Below the pieces are notes generated by a model. The model was not told the DNA's origin and ran no database searches. It worked only from the letters and a program-made list of their open reading frames with translations. Shown here piece by piece: positions 58,562-60,211 of a stretch of 60,211 nucleotides of DNA (position 1 is the first letter of the stretch; every line of letters starts with the position of its first letter). The position numbers were made by a program, and so were the translations under genes. This DNA is from [Mycobacterium] manitobense (GTDB taxonomy: Bacteria; Actinomycetota; Actinomycetes; Mycobacteriales; Mycobacteriaceae): the NCBI RefSeq assembly GCF_025821665.1, contig NZ_JACKSJ010000258.1:140-60350 (forward strand), given 5' to 3'.

Positions 58562-59686
58562 GTGGCGATCCAGCCGGAGAGCAGTCCGTTCGGCTCACAG
58601 ACGGTGACGGGGCCGGGCTGGCCGAACGTCGACGAGGAACAGCTGGCCGCGGCCGCGGCGAAGTTCGAGGCACTGGCGGCCAAGATCACCGGCACGGTGG
58701 TGCCGCAACAGCAGACCCAGCTGATGGGCCTCGCGGAGAAGTGGATGGGCGGCGGTTCGCTGGCCGCCCAGGGCGAGGCGACCACGATCATCGGCGGCCA
58801 TGAGGCCAACGGCGCCCAGGCGGCGGCGATCGCCGCGAAGCTGCGCGCCATGGAGGCCACCGTCGTCAAGACCAAGCTGCTGGCCAACTCCATCGCCGTC
58901 GAGGTGCAGCGCGAGTGCGAGGCGCTGTCGATGATGCCGTTCAGCAACGCCCAGGAATTGGTGCAGAGCCGCATCAAGATGGGGCTGTCGCAGAACATCG
59001 CGTTCGTCACCGCCAACACCACCGAACTGGCCAACACGCTGGCCGTCCCGCCGAGCATCCCGATGGTCGGCGCCGCACCCGGGACACAGGGCAAGGACGA
59101 AGCCGAGGACGCCGCGAAGGCTGCCGGGGAGGGCGGCGGCCAGGGCATGCAGCAGATGATGCAGATGGCCACCCAGATGGGTTCGATGGCGGCGCAGCTG
59201 CCACAGCAGATCGGCCAGATGGTCACGCAGGTTCCGCAGCAGATGATGCAGACGCTGTCGCAGCCGCTGCAGCAGCTGACGTCGATGTTCGGCAAGGGCG
59301 GCAAAGCGGATTCCATCGGTCCGGCGGGCGCGCCGTTCTCGCAGTTCTCCAAGCATCCGCTGGCAGGTGGTGGTGGACCCGGTGGCGGCTCCGGCATGGT
59401 GAAGGCCGCGTCGACACCCGGTTCGGGCGGGGTTTCGCCGCAGACACCGCTGATGTCGTCGCTGGTCAAGACCAATCCCGTGAGCGTCGCGCCGGCCGAG
59501 GCCGCAGCGGCCACCGCCGCGGGCGGCTTGGCTCCGGTGGCCGCCGGTGCCAGCGGCATGGGCGGTGGCATGGGCCCGATGATGGGCGGCGGTCAACGAG
59601 GCACGAGCGGCGGGACGACGGCGTCGCTGGCAGTTCCGGCGCCCCTGGAGTACGACGACGACGTCGACGACGACGACGAGTGGTGA
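58562..59686 (+). CDS. Type VII secretion substrate-like protein with WxG motif
   Basis: A 374-residue protein from the GTG at 58562. The N-terminal 160 residues are helical, with a WxG motif at W61-M-G63 (LAEKWMGGGS) between two predicted helices, the arrangement of PPE/WXG-type ESX substrates. A Gln/Met-rich middle (MQQMMQMATQMG, LPQQIGQMVTQVPQQMMQ; about 195-245) and a Gly-rich part follow, ending in a very acidic tail (DDDVDDDDEW). It is not a true PPE protein (no PPE at positions 7-9). The next gene, 10 bp away, encodes a partner with a YxxxD signal. The name of the ESX system used cannot be told. Confidence 0.72.
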   Translation: MAIQPESSPFGSQTVTGPGWPNVDEEQLAAAAAKFEALAAKITGTVVPQQQTQLMGLAEKWMGGGSLAAQGEATTIIGGHEANGAQAAAIAAKLRAMEATVVKTKLLANSIAVEVQRECEALSMMPFSNAQELVQSRIKMGLSQNIAFVTANTTELANTLAVPPSIPMVGAAPGTQGKDEAEDAAKAAGEGGGQGMQQMMQMATQMGSMAAQLPQQIGQMVTQVPQQMMQTLSQPLQQLTSMFGKGGKADSIGPAGAPFSQFSKHPLAGGGGPGGGSGMVKAASTPGSGGVSPQTPLMSSLVKTNPVSVAPAEAAAATAAGGLAPVAAGASGMGGGMGPMMGGGQRGTSGGTTASLAVPAPLEYDDDVDDDDEW

Positions 59687-59696
59687 GGGAGTAGCT

Positions 59697-60211
59697 GTGG
59701 GCAGCCCATTGGAGAAGCCGGAAGGCATCAACTGGAACGCGGCCTCGGTCGAATTGCCCGAGGTCCCGATGATCCAGCCGGGCCAGGACGCGATGAGCAT
59801 GACCATTGCGGGGGTGCTGCCCACGATGGCCGCCTCGTTGACCGCCAACGTCGCCACGCTGCAGGCCAAGGAGAACATGTTCTCCGGCAAGCTGGTCGCG
59901 GCCGAGTCCGCTTACACCAACGCCGATGACCAGGGCGGCCAGGCGGTCGGGCAGCTCACCGGCATGCTGGGTCAGCTCGGTCAGATGAGCCAGATGGCTG
60001 GTCAGGGCGGGCAGCAGGCCAGTGGTCTCACCGGCCAGTTCGGTCAGTTGATGCAGCCCCTGATGAAGGCGTTCGAGGGCATGAAGCCCGAGGGCGGTGG
60101 GTCGCCGACCGCCGGTCAGCCTGCCCAGCCGCAGGGCGCGGGCACCCCCGGTGCGGGGGCGCCGCAGGGTGCGGGAGCCGGTCAGGCGCCCGGTGGTCAG
60201 GGCACGCCCGG
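59697..60211 (+). CDS. Type VII secretion substrate-like protein with YxxxD signal, cut by window end
   Basis: The frame from the GTG at 59697 (GGGAG upstream at 59687-59691) stays open to the window edge, giving 171 residues and counting. The N-terminal 80 residues look like a helical hairpin (MTIAGVLPTMAASLTANVATLQAKE, then MFSGKLVAAESAYTNADDQ) that ends in Y73-T-N-A-D77, the YxxxD/E secretion signal of PE/EspC-like proteins. After it comes a Gln/Gly-rich low-complexity part (GQLTGMLGQLGQMSQMAGQGG and AQPQGAGTPGAGAPQ). It is likely to dimerise with the WxG protein upstream. The stop codon is outside the window. Confidence 0.72.
   Translation, partial: MGSPLEKPEGINWNAASVELPEVPMIQPGQDAMSMTIAGVLPTMAASLTANVATLQAKENMFSGKLVAAESAYTNADDQGGQAVGQLTGMLGQLGQMSQMAGQGGQQASGLTGQFGQLMQPLMKAFEGMKPEGGGSPTAGQPAQPQGAGTPGAGAPQGAGAGQAPGGQGTP

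Noticed and set aside
59697..60211. Collagen-like or PE_PGRS protein, because of Gly/Gln-rich repeats
   Set aside because: There is no GGX tandem pattern or PE domain; the N-terminal helical hairpin with YxxxD fits an ESX partner better.

Overview
The window is high-GC actinobacterial DNA. Gene content and order point to a rapidly growing mycobacterium (Mycolicibacterium-type). It covers the KstR/KstR2 cholesterol-catabolic island, reading in the opposite sense to the M. tuberculosis numbering (from the Rv3573c to the Rv3540c equivalent). Family and gene names rest on recognising the translated proteins and on the remembered M. tuberculosis gene order; no database search was run.

Layout. (1) 1-6.2 kb: 3' part of fadE34, a secreted Rv3572-like protein, kshB, and the ring A/B operon hsaA-hsaD-hsaC-hsaB, with two KstR boxes between kshB and hsaA. 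(2) 6.2-16.3 kb, accessory: a small basic protein, two alpha/beta hydrolases, a LysR regulator divergent from a ketone-body operon (MHS-family permease, 3-hydroxybutyrate dehydrogenase, acetoacetyl-CoA synthetase), aspB, and a MarR regulator divergent from a quinone-oxidoreductase-like gene with three 18-bp palindromic operators between them. (3) 16.4-23.0 kb: KstR2 regulon fadD3-fadE31-fadE32-fadE33 divergent from fadE30-ipdF. (4) 23.1-26.3 kb, accessory: two-component system plus a DUF4173-like membrane protein. (5) 26.3-28.1 kb: kstR2-fadA6. (6) 28.1-42.0 kb, accessory: a lipid-assembly/export-like cluster with two alpha/beta hydrolases, an MmpL transporter, four tandem condensation/WES-like acyltransferase paralogues, a PapA-type acyltransferase and an MHS permease. 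(7) 42.0-44.5 kb: alcohol dehydrogenase, zinc-ribbon protein, AbiEi/DUF559-like protein flanked by two copies of a long palindrome. (8) 44.5-49.8 kb: echA20-ipdA-ipdB-ipdC divergent from two SDR genes, with a KstR2 box between. (9) 49.8-58.5 kb: side-chain genes: two Ddn-like proteins, an NTF2-like protein and fadA5 divergent from cyp125, then fadE28-fadE29-chsH2-chsH1-ltp2. (10) 58.5 kb to the end: two type VII secretion substrate-like genes, the second cut by the window edge.

How it works together. Cyp125, FadE28/29, ChsH1/H2, Ltp2, FadA5 and FadE34 shorten the sterol side chain. KshB (with KshA, not in this window) and HsaA-D open rings A and B. FadD3, FadE30-33, IpdF, EchA20, IpdABC and FadA6 degrade the remaining C/D-ring propionate. 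KstR boxes control the first two sets and KstR2 boxes the third.

The most novel signal is in the 28-42 kb cluster. Six promoters share a module of fixed geometry: a distal box near TTGTGCGCATTGCGCTCAG, a proximal box CGCTTGTG, and a -10 of the form TANNNT 22-23 bp from the proximal box. The distal box sits inside or right after the 3' end of the upstream gene. This defines a small regulon, with a regulator not identified here, controlling an apparently undescribed lipid acylation/export system.
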